Shown: piece after piece, positions 25,604 to 35,144 of the stretch
Position numbering within the stretch: position 1 is the stretch's first letter
How the letters are laid out: each line of letters starts with the position of its first letter
Source: Okeania sp. SIO1I7
GTDB taxonomy: Bacteria > Cyanobacteriota > Cyanobacteriia > Cyanobacteriales > Microcoleaceae
Length of the DNA stretch: 64,000 nt
Direction of reading: 5' to 3'
Assembly (NCBI GenBank): GCA_010672585.1
Contig: JAAHGF010000001.1
Span: 124,001-188,000, forward strand
The notes under the pieces: model-generated
Told to the model about the DNA's origin: nothing
Databases searched by the model: none
What the model saw: the letters and a program-made list of their open reading frames with translations, nothing else
Made by a program: the position numbers and the translations under genes

Positions 25604-26428
25604 ATGGGGAATATTTGTATTATTGGACCTACGGGTGCGGGCAAGACTACTTATCTAGCTGGATTGGCTTATTGGCCGGAAAAAAGTCACCCAAATTTTC
25701 AAATTACAGCTATTACTAATGATGCTCAAAATTTAGCTAATAAGGCTGAAACAATTATTCTCAATGGTGCTTCTTTAGAACCTACTATTATTGATGGAAT
25801 AAAAATCAAAAGTTTCTATGATTTACCTTTGTATTCTTTTCACATAGAAATCAAGCGTTGGTGGCAAAAAAAAACAGAAGAAATTAATCTAGTAGTGCGA
25901 GATTATCCAGGGGAGATTTTTAATGAATTACAAACAGGTATTTCTAATCCTTTACATCAAGAATTTCTCGATGAATGTCTAATCAAAGATAATGTCGGTT
26001 GTCTAATTTTACTCCATAAATGGGAGCCAGGAAACGACTTATTTTATAGTAATGTAATGGAGAGATTTATTAATTTAATAGATGAGCGCGATCGCTCCCA
26101 AGATTTACGTCTAGCTATAGCAATGAGTAAATGTGAAAGAGGAGAAATTTGGCCTGGTCGTCTAGACCCAGAATTAGACATATTTAAAGTGCATTTACCA
26201 AGAACAACCAGTATTTTACAAAAGCGTATTCCTCAGCAAAATTTACGGTTTTATGCTATATCTACTTTTGGCGTTCTACAACGAAATGACCCTCGTCCAA
26301 ATCGTACTGATGAATTAGGAAGTCCCCACTCAATTTTACGGGAACCTTTGAAATGGAAACCTTATGGCATAGTTTCACCCCTGTATTGGTTAAGTAAAGG
26401 AAAGAGGATTTCAATAATTAATAATTAA
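25604..26428 (+). CDS. P-loop GTPase-like protein 2
   Basis: Soluble 274-aa protein. The P-loop 'GPTGAGKTTYLAGLA' starts at residue 8, the G3-like 'VVRDYPGEIFNEL' has Asp100 and Gly103, and a G4-like 'AMSKCERGE' at 173-181 replaces NKxD with SKCE. The C-terminal 'LKWKPYGIVSPLYWLSKGKR' closely parallels GTPase-like protein 3, so 2 and 3 are paralogues. The start ATG opens directly into the first strand. It is separated from gene 1 by the tandem array and from gene 3 by about 170 bp. Probably GTP-binding; ATP cannot be excluded. Confidence 0.7.
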   Translation: MGNICIIGPTGAGKTTYLAGLAYWPEKSHPNFQITAITNDAQNLANKAETIILNGASLEPTIIDGIKIKSFYDLPLYSFHIEIKRWWQKKTEEINLVVRDYPGEIFNELQTGISNPLHQEFLDECLIKDNVGCLILLHKWEPGNDLFYSNVMERFINLIDERDRSQDLRLAIAMSKCERGEIWPGRLDPELDIFKVHLPRTTSILQKRIPQQNLRFYAISTFGVLQRNDPRPNRTDELGSPHSILREPLKWKPYGIVSPLYWLSKGKRISIINN

Positions 26429-26599
26429 TAATTAATTATTACCTTTCCTTGAAAAGAAGACGATTGACTAAAAGGAAAATTTTTATTTATTATCCCCTTT
26501 TATGGGGGTTTGACTCCCCCATTATACACCTTGAGAAGCTGATAGCTGACCGCTGACCGCTGACTGCTATTTCAAACCACAATTTTTCGGTAAAAAAAA

Positions 26600-27499
26600 A
26601 TGTTTAACTCCCTATTAAAGACCAGGACTAATGAGAATTTAAAAGAAGAAAATTGTTCTGGCATTTTACGAGTAATAGGCGATCGCGCTGCTGGAAAAAC
26701 AACTTATATGGCAGCTTTAGCTAGGTGGCCAAATGCTGATTTCTCTAGTCCTGTTGAGTTAGTTACTCCAGCAAATAAAGATGGAGAATATTTGATTAAG
26801 CAGGCACAAAATTTGATAGAGTCAGGGTTACAAATTGAACAAACTCGTCTAGCTAATGATGTGTTAGAAATTAAGGATTATAGTTTAAGAATTATTCTCA
26901 AACCAGAAGATAATTTGAGGCGGTCGAATACTGTTTTAAATCTAGATATTAGTTGCAAAGATTATTCTGGAGAATTTTTCAGCGATGTACTTCAGCAAAC
27001 AGATTCTCAATTACTTAGAGACTACTTAAATGATTGTTTTCCAGCTACGGGAATTATGTTAATGATTGACGGTACAACTCATCGTAAAGACTTAGAATAT
27101 GCCAGAGGAGTGGATCGACTTTTAGTAGCATTAGCAGGTCGGGATTTGTTTAGTGAAAAACGGCGTATTGCTTTGGTTTTAACTAAGTGTGAATTAGCTG
27201 ATTTATGGGTAAATAGAAATAGACCAAAATTTTTAGCAGAGGCACGGTTTCCTACTATTTTTAAAAGATTAGAATCTTGGCAAAATTTGGGAATGGGTAA
27301 TGTGGAATATTTTACAACTTCTGCTTTTGGTGTGACAGGAAATAAATATTATAAGCCAAATTCTCAGCAAATTTATCGGGGTCGTGGTGGGGTAGCATCA
27401 GTATTAGAAGACTCGAAAAAATGGCGACCTTTTGGCTTAGTTTCTCCTATATATTGGATTTGTACAGGCAAACGTAATTCACAATTAGATAATGATTAA
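26600..27499 (+). CDS. P-loop GTPase-like protein 3
   Basis: Soluble 299-aa paralogue of protein 2. The P-loop 'GDRAAGKTTYMAALARW' begins at residue 27, G3-like 'DISCKDYSGEFFSDV' at 116-130, G4-like 'LTKCELADLW' at 194-203, and the C-terminal 'KKWRPFGLVSPIYWICTGKR' is shared with protein 2. The first 20 residues form a polar N-terminal extension. It precedes the 714-aa membrane-anchored gene on the same strand, with repeats of families A and B in the 484-bp gap. Co-function with its neighbours is inferred from order and paralogy. Confidence 0.7.
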   Translation: MFNSLLKTRTNENLKEENCSGILRVIGDRAAGKTTYMAALARWPNADFSSPVELVTPANKDGEYLIKQAQNLIESGLQIEQTRLANDVLEIKDYSLRIILKPEDNLRRSNTVLNLDISCKDYSGEFFSDVLQQTDSQLLRDYLNDCFPATGIMLMIDGTTHRKDLEYARGVDRLLVALAGRDLFSEKRRIALVLTKCELADLWVNRNRPKFLAEARFPTIFKRLESWQNLGMGNVEYFTTSAFGVTGNKYYKPNSQQIYRGRGGVASVLEDSKKWRPFGLVSPIYWICTGKRNSQLDND

Positions 27500-27655
27500 G
27501 GAGTCAGGAGTCAGGAGGACCGAGTCAGGAGGGAAAAAAGAAGAATAAAGAAGGAAGAAGGAAGAAGAAAGAAGGAAGAAGCAAGAAGAAAGAGGAGGAA
27601 AAGAAGAAAATTTTTTGTTCGTAGTAGGGCTTGAGCAACTGAAATATCTATCTTA

Positions 27656-27900
27656 TAATTGATAAATGTTTGCTACAAATAGCTAGGGTATTTCTTAGAA
27701 GTAAGGAGTGAGAACTCAGAAGCCAGAATGAATAGCTTCAATGCTAGTTTTTAGACCGGAAATTCTCTTTTTCTCTTGGTGCGCTACCAGCTGCGACTGG
27801 CGTCGTCGCGGGGTCGCACCGCTTTGTCAAATATAGGTTTCCTGTAAAGTCTTTTAGTCATACTTATTATTCGTAAAATTATTTTTTCAAATTGGTATAA
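27656..27900. repeat. MITE-like repeat, family A, copy 2, followed by a family B fragment
   Basis: 'gataaatgtttgctacaaat' on the left and 'ttttttcaaattggtata' on the right, with GC-rich 'gtcgtcgcggggtcgcacc' cargo as in the copy at 16447. A lone family B right end ('ccaaccggacattatataa') follows at 27929-27949. Confidence 0.7.
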
Positions 27901-27983
27901 AGCCCTACTACAAGCTTTAATTATAACTATCCAACCGGACATTATATAAGACCTAAAACCTAAAACCTTCCTCAAATCAGCAA

Positions 27984-30128
27984 ATGGAAACTATTGAAAT
28001 TCACGAGTTCAGCACAGGTATAATTCCCGAAATATTACCCGATGGTAAATGGATTTCTCGGGGATTTAAAGTAGGGGAATATATGAACTTAACCTTGCCC
28101 CAAGTTCCCCATTCTGTAGGAAGAGCAATTGCTAATAAAGGCTTTGAAGTAGCCAAAGACCGTAATAGTCAAGAACCTACTTTTGTCGGGCGAGTTGTGT
28201 TGAGTATAAGTAATGAAGAACCAGATTATTCAGTAGTTGCTGTAGTAACTACTGGGCAAGATGAGTATGGGCGTTCTACTTCTTTTTATCGTTATTTTCT
28301 CTGCACTGGTAAAGATAATATTTGGCAAATATTAGACTGGATAAATACTCAACAACAACAAGGTATTAATCCGATATTTAATCCATCTGAAACTAAAGAA
28401 ATTGGTAAACCAAATCAACATCAAATTATTAAAAAATTAGAAATAAATTTACCCACAGAATGGCAAAAATGGCTGAGTAGTCAAGTTGTACCTGTAATAA
28501 TTTCCACTGAATTATCTGACTTACAAATTATTAATAAAATTGCTGAAATTAAAGCCAACGATCTACCTATATCCTGGGCTTATAATGTCGAAGCAATTGA
28601 ACGACCAGAACAATTTATCATTATTCATCCTGCTAATACAGAAGTAGAAGAAAGTCTGGCACAAAAGCAGACAAAGATGATGAAAAATCCCAGGGAAAAT
28701 ATCTCAACAAATATAGATGAAGCAGCTATAGAAACAGCAATTAAAGGATTAATTAGTGGTTCTACAATCAAACAAGAATGGGTAGAAAATTTAATTTTAA
28801 AATTACAGAATGGTCAAATTACATCAAAATATTTAAACAACCTGTTTGATAATCTGGGGGCGAGTAATGCTGTTAAACAAGGAAATGCTAATGCTCAAAT
28901 GGTTAGGTTATTAACTTTAAGAGCAATTTTTATTCCCGAAACTTTACCAGAATATCTAAATTGGTTAAATATTACTGGAGAAGGAAAAAAAGAAGATGAT
29001 AAACAAAAAATATCTCTAAAATTACAATCTCAACTGAAAAATTATCAAAAATCATTAGAACCATTAATTGCAGCAGGAATGAATTATGCCTTCTCTCAAA
29101 TATTAGGAGGAAAAATATCTGTTCCTACTTTCTGTTGGCTATTAAAAACTAAAAGTAGTTTATGGTCAGCATATTCTAGTATAATCAAACAACAAGTTCG
29201 TCACGATTTAGAATATTTGGAGAGCAATTTATTAAACACAAATATTGACCAAGAAATAGAGCAACTAATTTATGGAAATACCATTTGGAAAAAACTCATT
29301 TCCCACTTAAAATATCGTCGCGATCGCTGCAATTATTATCAACCTTTTGCCGAGTTATTTTCTCAACTACCTGATTATGAGTTAGCAGCCTATTTTCATC
29401 AACTCAGTAATGGAAAAGTCCCAAAATTAATATTTACATCAGCATTTCCGAGGTTAAAGTCAATTTATGAAATCAGAATTTTTGGGCTAAATGTTCGGCA
29501 AGAATTAACTATTTCTGACCGAATAATTATCTCTATCAAAAAGTATGGCGTACCAGTAGCAGTAACATTTTTATTAATGCTTTCTCATGGTCTATCTTTT
29601 GTTTTAGGATATCAGGCAAATAAGTTTGATACTCGTACTATTGCTGAACCGAAAAAAAATGTACCTTCCCCTTTTTCAGAAGAACAATTAACTGATAGTT
29701 CAATAAATACTGTTAGTGTAATTTCTTCAGTAAAAATGGAAAAAGCACTAGACAATTTTCCCACGACTAGCAGCGTGATTAGAGAAATTGTCCGGGAACT
29801 AGAGACAGAAATATTATCTCAAAATTCAACAGTATTTACAGCAGAAGATGCACGCTTCAAGATTATTCAAGCAATTAAGCAAATTCTAGAAAATGATATA
29901 AAACTTCAGTATGCTGGGGCAATAGAAGATGAACTTTTGGCAGAACCAGAGAAATATTTAGAAGCACAAAAACAATGGATAGAAGCAATTTATTCTTATC
30001 AACAAAAGTTTTTTAGTAGTGGTTTTGGCTATATAGAACCAGATAAACAAACAGCAGGTAGATTGAAGTGTAATGTGGCTGATTTATTAGATATTCAATT
30101 ACCACGAAGACCTCGATATTGTGAGTGA
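27984..30128 (+). CDS. Large membrane-anchored protein of the GTPase cluster (GAP1-like candidate)
   Basis: 714 aa, family not securely recognised. The N-terminal 120 residues form a compact alpha/beta domain ('GRVVLSISNEEPDYSVVAVV', 'TTGQDEYGRSTSFYRYFLC') that recalls, from memory, the GTPase-associated protein 1 (GAP1-N) domain. A long helical middle region (about 235-510) follows, then one transmembrane helix at about 525-545 ('VAVTFLLMLSHGLSFVLGYQ'), and a helical C-terminal domain of about 150 residues ending 'DIQLPRRPRYCE'. A single helix so late puts the bulk on one side of the membrane and the tail on the other. Placed last after three GTPase-like genes, it is a plausible effector or scaffold. 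Function is not claimed. Confidence 0.55.
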   Translation: METIEIHEFSTGIIPEILPDGKWISRGFKVGEYMNLTLPQVPHSVGRAIANKGFEVAKDRNSQEPTFVGRVVLSISNEEPDYSVVAVVTTGQDEYGRSTSFYRYFLCTGKDNIWQILDWINTQQQQGINPIFNPSETKEIGKPNQHQIIKKLEINLPTEWQKWLSSQVVPVIISTELSDLQIINKIAEIKANDLPISWAYNVEAIERPEQFIIIHPANTEVEESLAQKQTKMMKNPRENISTNIDEAAIETAIKGLISGSTIKQEWVENLILKLQNGQITSKYLNNLFDNLGASNAVKQGNANAQMVRLLTLRAIFIPETLPEYLNWLNITGEGKKEDDKQKISLKLQSQLKNYQKSLEPLIAAGMNYAFSQILGGKISVPTFCWLLKTKSSLWSAYSSIIKQQVRHDLEYLESNLLNTNIDQEIEQLIYGNTIWKKLISHLKYRRDRCNYYQPFAELFSQLPDYELAAYFHQLSNGKVPKLIFTSAFPRLKSIYEIRIFGLNVRQELTISDRIIISIKKYGVPVAVTFLLMLSHGLSFVLGYQANKFDTRTIAEPKKNVPSPFSEEQLTDSSINTVSVISSVKMEKALDNFPTTSSVIREIVRELETEILSQNSTVFTAEDARFKIIQAIKQILENDIKLQYAGAIEDELLAEPEKYLEAQKQWIEAIYSYQQKFFSSGFGYIEPDKQTAGRLKCNVADLLDIQLPRRPRYCE

Positions 30129-30508
30129 GGAGTAGTAGGGGCAAATACCGTTTGCCCTTAGAGGAAGGAAGAGAATTTAGAAAGATTTAGCCATGACACT
30201 CAGATGAAACATTTTTTTCTACTGAATTAAACTGAATTAAGCGGAATTTCATAAATTATAAAAATTCAACTTTTTTTCCCTTTTTTTTATTATCAGGACT
30301 TATATCATGTCCTTTGGTATCGTTTGTGTAAACCCAAGGGTGAATATCTACAGGAAATTTAGATTTTTTTCTTGCTACATAACCTTCCTCCCTCTTCCCT
30401 CTTCCCTCTTCCCTCTTCCCTCTTCCCTCTTCCCTCTTCCCTCTTCCCTCTTCCCTCTTCCTTCTTCCTTCTTCCTTCCCTACTGACTCCTGACTCCTAA
30501 GAAATACC
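30129..30508. repeat. Intergenic with family K repeat and long heptamer STRR
   Basis: 30299-30378 holds a block ('tatatcatgtcctttggtat', 'gggtgaatatctacagg') repeated at 33180-33255. At 30388-30477 a (CCCTCTT)n heptamer runs for about 12 units, the longest such tract in the window. In the second copy too the block is followed by a heptamer tract. No gene. Confidence 0.75.
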
Positions 30509-30898
30509 CTAGCTCATCAATGGACTACCATGATGATGAATCAGATACCAATTTCCACCCATCCGCTCAAAAATATTTGTTGCAATACACTTAGCTTTAG
30601 TTCTCCTACCTCCAATAACTTGCATCAAATTTTCGATCAAAACAACATAACCAATATCTCCATTAATTTCTGTTGTCAAAATATCAAAATCGATTTCAAT
30701 ATAATTAGTATTTTTAAATATTAAATCCCAGGAATTCCGAATATTTTCAAAACCATGAATGGCAGTACGACCTGGATGAATACAAACTGTGCCAATACCC
30801 TTGGACAAAATAGAACTGATAGTTTCGATGTCCCGTTTTTCAAAAGCTCGATAAAAGGCTTGATTTGCTGTTAATATTGCTTGCTTTTCCTCAGTCAT
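30509..30898 (-). CDS. NTF2-like (SnoaL/DUF4440-type) protein
   Basis: Small cone-shaped fold seen in isomerases, hydrolases and ligand-binding proteins. The opening 'ILTANQAFYRAFEKRDIETI' and the closing strand 'GGNWYLIHHHGSPL' are typical of SnoaL-like members; 'VCIHPGRTAIHGFENIRNSW' is the conserved middle. 129 aa is normal. Cyanobacterial homologues have no fixed assignment. It stands alone on the minus strand, convergent with the 714-aa gene. The fold is fairly sure, the reaction unknown. Confidence 0.85.
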   Translation of the reverse strand: MTEEKQAILTANQAFYRAFEKRDIETISSILSKGIGTVCIHPGRTAIHGFENIRNSWDLIFKNTNYIEIDFDILTTEINGDIGYVVLIENLMQVIGGRRTKAKCIATNIFERMGGNWYLIHHHGSPLMS

Positions 30899-31515
30899 AG
30901 AATTTTGGGTTTAGATATAGAATAATTGTTATTATATTAACCAGTTTAATCAAATTATTCTCCGATAGACTATGGAAACAACAGAAAAAAATCTCCTAAT
31001 GAGACTTACACAACTTAATAAGCCAAATTAGACTATAATGCTTGTAAGTCAAGGATTTTACGTCGAAGCTCTCTGAATATCAAACAAACAACTCCTGCTG
31101 CAATGCCTCCTTGCGCCTCAAAAGCGGTGTCAAAAGTTTGATGATTGTTGGAAAAACCCACCCCAAAATACAGGATTCAGCCATTATTTACTAGGTATCC
31201 CAGTAATAATATTTTTGCTAAAAACCATAAATATTTTGATATTTAAAAACGAAAAATTAAGCTTTTAAAACACATTTTACTTAAATAAATAAGCTTGATA
31301 AAAGTAGTAGGATAGGCTCTTTATTCTTAAATGTTACTTCTGCCAGAATTCTGATAGTCTAAAAGCATTTTTACTTTGATCTATTATCTTCAATCTATTC
31401 CCAAAACTAAAGATATAGCACTACGGAAATAGGGTGCGGACATTCCTTTATTTCCTATTCCCTTTTCACTAAAATTTATTGTCCTAAGCAAAGAACCTAC
31501 TGCTATATATATAAA
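30899..31515. other. Intergenic, no gene seen
   Basis: AT-rich, about 600 bp. I see no repeat family match and no convincing ORF. 'ctatatatataaatag' lies at the edge of the family D repeat. Confidence 0.45.
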
Positions 31516-31795
31516 TAGGGCTTGCTGATTAAATCTAAAAGTCTTTATAGATAAAGGTAAGTGCCTTTTTAAGTATCAAAAAGTGCGAGGTTTTAAGTGG
31601 TAATGGTTCAATTTAGGAGCGGATTTTGCTCAATATTTGGGCAGAAAAATCATTCTTACAAAACGCCCGCTCCTACTTCCTCGCTCTTTCCCATTTCTCC
31701 TGTCTCCTGTCTTCCCCTCCTGGGAGGGGGAGGGGTGAGGGGTGGGTTGTCTCCTGTCTCCTCCCCCTACTAAAAGACTTTTTCAGCAAACCCTA
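31516..31795. repeat. MITE-like repeat, family D, copy 1
   Basis: Ends 'tagggcttgctgattaaatc' and 'ttcagcaaaccctaa' form imperfect terminal inverted repeats. The interior has 'aacgcccgctcctac' and a 'ctcctgtctcctg' tract. Other copies: 42415, 51691 and 54557. It ends about 20 bp before the C5 methyltransferase ATG, so that gene's promoter may lie within or across it. Confidence 0.75.
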
Positions 31796-31815
31796 AATAA
31801 ATGTAGAGATGTAAT

Positions 31816-33081
31816 ATGCGACGACCAATAGGTATAGATTTATTTGCAGGTGCAGGAGGTATGACTCTAGGCTTTGAACAAGCAGGATTTGATATACTTG
31901 CTTCTGTAGAATTAGACCCCATTCACTGTGCCACTCATCAATTCAATTTTCCTTCTTGGCCAATATTATGTCGTAGTATAGTTGATATTACTGGAGATGA
32001 AATTAGACAGTTATCAGATATTAAAAATAAAGAAATTGATGTAATTTTTGGCGGTCCTCCTTGCCAAGGTTTTTCTCTGATCGGAAAACGCACCCCAAAT
32101 GATCCACGCAATACACTTATAACTCACTTCGTTCGATTAGTTTTAGAGTTAAAACCTAAGTATTTTGTCATAGAAAATGTCAAGGGATTAACAGTAGGAA
32201 AGCACAAATCTTTTCTTCAGGACATCATTGATAAATTTGATAAAAATGGCTATCAAATTCAGCAACCTTACCAAGTCTTAAATGCTGTCAATTATGGCGT
32301 ACCGCAAAATCGGGAAAGATTATTTTTAATGGGATGTAAAAAAGGTTTAATCCTACCAAATTATCCTCTGGCAATTACAAATATTTCTACCGATAAAAAA
32401 TCAGAAAACTTGATAACTGTTAAGGATGCAATAGGAGATTTACCGGAAGTAGAAAATTATCCAGAATTATTAGAAAGAGATTGGATAAAAGTAGAAAATG
32501 ATTATGGTAAGCCAAGTAAATATGCTAGAAAATTGCGTAATATTGAACGTTTTGATCATGATTATTCTTATAAACGAGAATACGATAAAACAATATTAAC
32601 CTCTAGTTTACGCACAAAACATACAGAAAAATCAAGAGAAAGATTTAATGCTACAGCACCGGGAAAAACTGAATCAGTAAGCCATTTTTATAGACTTAAC
32701 CCTGATGGTATTTGTAACACACTCAGAGCAGGAACACCAAGTAGTAAAGGTGCATATACTTCTCCAAGACCAATACACCCATTTACACCCAGATGTATCA
32801 CGGTTAGGGAAGCAGCAAGATTACATTCATACCCTGATTGGTTTAGATTTCATGTCACAAAATGGCATGGTTTTAGACAAGTTGGAAATTCAGTTCCACC
32901 TCTATTAGCAAAAGCAGTAGCTCAAGAAATTATTCATGTTTTAAATATTCAACCACTTCAACCTAGAGGAAAAAAAATCAAGTTAGAAAAATGGGAAAAT
33001 TTAGAGTTTAATATGTCTATGGCTGCTAAAAAATATCAGGTAGACCGACATACTATTGCACCAAGAAGTAGGAAAAAATAA
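31816..33081 (+). CDS. DNA (cytosine-5) methyltransferase 2, candidate HIP1-core (CGATCG) enzyme
   Basis: Second C5 DNA methyltransferase. Motif I 'DLFAGAGGMTLGFEQAGFD' (8-26), motif IV 'GGPPCQGFS' with catalytic Cys83, motif VI 'ENVKGL' (120-125), motif VIII 'QNRER' (163-167), motif X 'QVGNSVPPLLAKAVAQEI'. The size (421 aa) and N-terminus resemble, from memory, the widespread solitary cyanobacterial enzymes M.Ssp6803I and DmtB, which methylate CGATCG, the core of HIP1. That specificity is an inference. No restriction gene adjoins it. Sequence identity to methyltransferase 1 outside the motifs looks low. Confidence 0.92.
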   Translation: MRRPIGIDLFAGAGGMTLGFEQAGFDILASVELDPIHCATHQFNFPSWPILCRSIVDITGDEIRQLSDIKNKEIDVIFGGPPCQGFSLIGKRTPNDPRNTLITHFVRLVLELKPKYFVIENVKGLTVGKHKSFLQDIIDKFDKNGYQIQQPYQVLNAVNYGVPQNRERLFLMGCKKGLILPNYPLAITNISTDKKSENLITVKDAIGDLPEVENYPELLERDWIKVENDYGKPSKYARKLRNIERFDHDYSYKREYDKTILTSSLRTKHTEKSRERFNATAPGKTESVSHFYRLNPDGICNTLRAGTPSSKGAYTSPRPIHPFTPRCITVREAARLHSYPDWFRFHVTKWHGFRQVGNSVPPLLAKAVAQEIIHVLNIQPLQPRGKKIKLEKWENLEFNMSMAAKKYQVDRHTIAPRSRKK

Positions 33082-33179
33082 TTAGTGGATACTATAATTA
33101 ATCAAATTAACAAATAAACTCTGAATTAAATTTTAGGTATTTTCTGCACAACTATGTAATTAACTTCTATAACGACAAA

Positions 33180-33300
33180 TTATATCATGTCCACTGGTAT
33201 TGTTTGTGTAAATTCATGGGTGAATATCTACAGAAAAATTAAGCTTTTTCTTGCTCTTAAGCCTTCTTCCCTCTTCCCTCTTCCTTCTTCCTTCTTCCTT
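33180..33300. repeat. Family K repeat, copy 2, and heptamer STRR
   Basis: 'tatatcatgtccactggtat', 'gggtgaatatctacagaa' and 'tttttcttgct' match 30299-30378, again followed by a (CTTCCCT)n tract. Confidence 0.65.
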
Positions 33301-33308
33301 ACCCTTAA

Positions 33309-33728
33309 TTAATCAAAATCTGTTTGTGTAAAATCCTCATCTGTAAATTCATTCTTATCAAAAACATTAACTGTATCTATTTCTTTCCTAGATAACCCAT
33401 CTATTTGCTTTGCAAACTTAGAAGCTAATTCCTTAGTATTAATTTGTAACTTTGGCCCTGAAATTCCCAATCGAATAATCATATTATCTATCACTGATGT
33501 CTGAATAATTGGCTCATCATCTACATAAGTACCATTAGCACCAAAATTAATCATCATCCAACCAGATGAATTTTGCCATAATTCTGCATGATGGCGAGAA
33601 ACTACTGCACTATAAATTATTACATCATTATCACTTGCTCTACCTATGTGAATTAATGATTTTGATTCAAAGCTCCAATGTTGAATTGGAACTAATTGGG
33701 TTGGATGTAATAAAGCTAAAGTAATCAC
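33309..33728 (-). CDS. FHA-domain protein, small
   Basis: Forkhead-associated domains bind phosphothreonine peptides. Key residues are visible: the 'HIGRASDNDVII' loop with Arg (about 32-43), 'VVSRHHAELWQ' (about 47-57) and 'FGANGTYVDDEPI' (about 66-78). The C-terminal 45 residues are charged and probably disordered ('NEFTDEDFTQTDFD'), possibly a phosphorylation target. At 139 aa it is little more than one domain. Two further signalling-type genes follow within 3 kb, so it may belong to a Ser/Thr-kinase network, though no kinase is in the window. Confidence 0.88.
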   Translation of the reverse strand: MITLALLHPTQLVPIQHWSFESKSLIHIGRASDNDVIIYSAVVSRHHAELWQNSSGWMMINFGANGTYVDDEPIIQTSVIDNMIIRLGISGPKLQINTKELASKFAKQIDGLSRKEIDTVNVFDKNEFTDEDFTQTDFD

Positions 33729-33871
33729 TTATACTAAGTTTATTTGACTATATTAAAATTATCTTTTCTGTGGCGGGATGAATAAACCACAGTGTCAATG
33801 AGGGTGCTGAAAATTATTTGGGGTTTGTAGACACAGAGTGTCTGGTCGTTAACTATACATAAGCAATTTTT

Positions 33872-33912
33872 CCTTCTGCCTTCTGCCTTCTGCCTTCTGC
33901 CTTCTGCCTTCT
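33872..33912. repeat. Heptamer STRR (CTTCTGC)n
   Basis: Five to six units of 'cttctgc' ending at the stop codon of the PRC-barrel gene. Confidence 0.65.
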
Positions 33913-34809
33913 TCAAGGGTGTATTTGTAAATCATCTGTACTTTTTTCTCGATCATCTTTTGAAATATTAGAGTTTTGTCCCCATTGTGACTTTACCCCA
34001 TCAATTTTCTCCTTAGCTTCTGCTGTCACTTCTTGAATTTTGGTAGAAAAATCATTTGCAGTTTGCTTACTTTTTCTGGACTTTTTTTCTGTAGATTTAC
34101 TTTGAAATTCCTCTACTTTTTGTTTAGCTTGCTCTGTAACAACTTGTGCTTTTTCTTGAGCTTGTTCTTTCACAACTTTAGCAGTTTCTTGAAAACCTAC
34201 AAGTAATTTTTTTGCTTCACATTTTGCGATATTAATATGCTCTTTAGTTTTCACTAAATCTTCTTGTAAAAAATCTTGAACCAGACCTATTTTTTGAGTA
34301 ACTCCTTCAGTATAACATTGAGGATTTTCTATAGAACTATTGACTACTATTACCCGTTTATTCCCCGCACTGGAAACTGCTTCTGGTGGCAATAAATAAA
34401 TATTATTCAAAACACCTCGCCACCCATTAGATTTAAACAAATAATTAACTACTCCACCTGTTTTAATGTTGAGAAGGTATTCTACAATTAAGCCTACCTT
34501 CTCTCCTGTATTAGTCCATACTTCATTTCCAATTATATTTACAGTATTATTGAATTTATCTAAACTCTCTTGTGCTGAGTCTCCATTAACTAGAGTAGCA
34601 TCAGTGCCAATAGTCTCAATTTGTTTCCAAGCAAAAACTTTTTTCTGTTTACCAAAAATACCAGACTTACAGATAAAACCTATGACTTGATGAGACTGAG
34701 TATTAAGGCACAATTGTTCTATTCGACCCTGGTCTTCAACTGTTTTTTGGTCAAGCACCAACCTCTTCAACAGTTGACTATGTTTCATTACTTCTGGTAT
34801 TTTTTTCAT
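33913..34809 (-). CDS. PRC-barrel domain protein with Lys/Glu/Ala-rich helical tail
   Basis: Two PRC-barrel-like modules: residues about 8-75 ('LCLNTQSHQVIGFICKSGIF') and about 85-155 ('EVWTNTGEKVGLIVEYLLNI'). PRC barrels occur in the photosynthetic reaction-centre H subunit and RimM. The last 110 residues are an amphipathic charged helix with heptad-like repeats ('VKEQAQEKAQVVTEQAKQKV'), similar to LEA or stress proteins. 298 aa, soluble. Cyanobacterial proteins with this layout are uncharacterised; a thylakoid or stress role is a guess. It stands alone on the minus strand behind the FHA gene. Confidence 0.78.
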   Translation of the reverse strand: MKKIPEVMKHSQLLKRLVLDQKTVEDQGRIEQLCLNTQSHQVIGFICKSGIFGKQKKVFAWKQIETIGTDATLVNGDSAQESLDKFNNTVNIIGNEVWTNTGEKVGLIVEYLLNIKTGGVVNYLFKSNGWRGVLNNIYLLPPEAVSSAGNKRVIVVNSSIENPQCYTEGVTQKIGLVQDFLQEDLVKTKEHINIAKCEAKKLLVGFQETAKVVKEQAQEKAQVVTEQAKQKVEEFQSKSTEKKSRKSKQTANDFSTKIQEVTAEAKEKIDGVKSQWGQNSNISKDDREKSTDDLQIHP

Positions 34810-35144
34810 AAATTTTACTCCTAATATAAAATCTGGTTATACAGTTATCGCACTATCTACTACCATTCAATGCACACATAAAATACCGGAATATCCCCAG
34901 ATAATTCCCACTCTCATCTTTCCTTTCTCCTGACTTGCTCTTCCTGACTCCTGAATTATACGATAACTAATAATCCGGATACTATATAAAACATGATTTT
35001 GATAAATTTATTGAACAATTTAAGAAGGAAATTAAGAAATAAATTTAATCCCTCAATCAATAGGAGCGGACTAGCAGTTAGGGAAGTATTTTACGCTATT
35101 TGAGGCTTGTTACTGAGCGATTTACCCCTGATGATTGAACTGTT

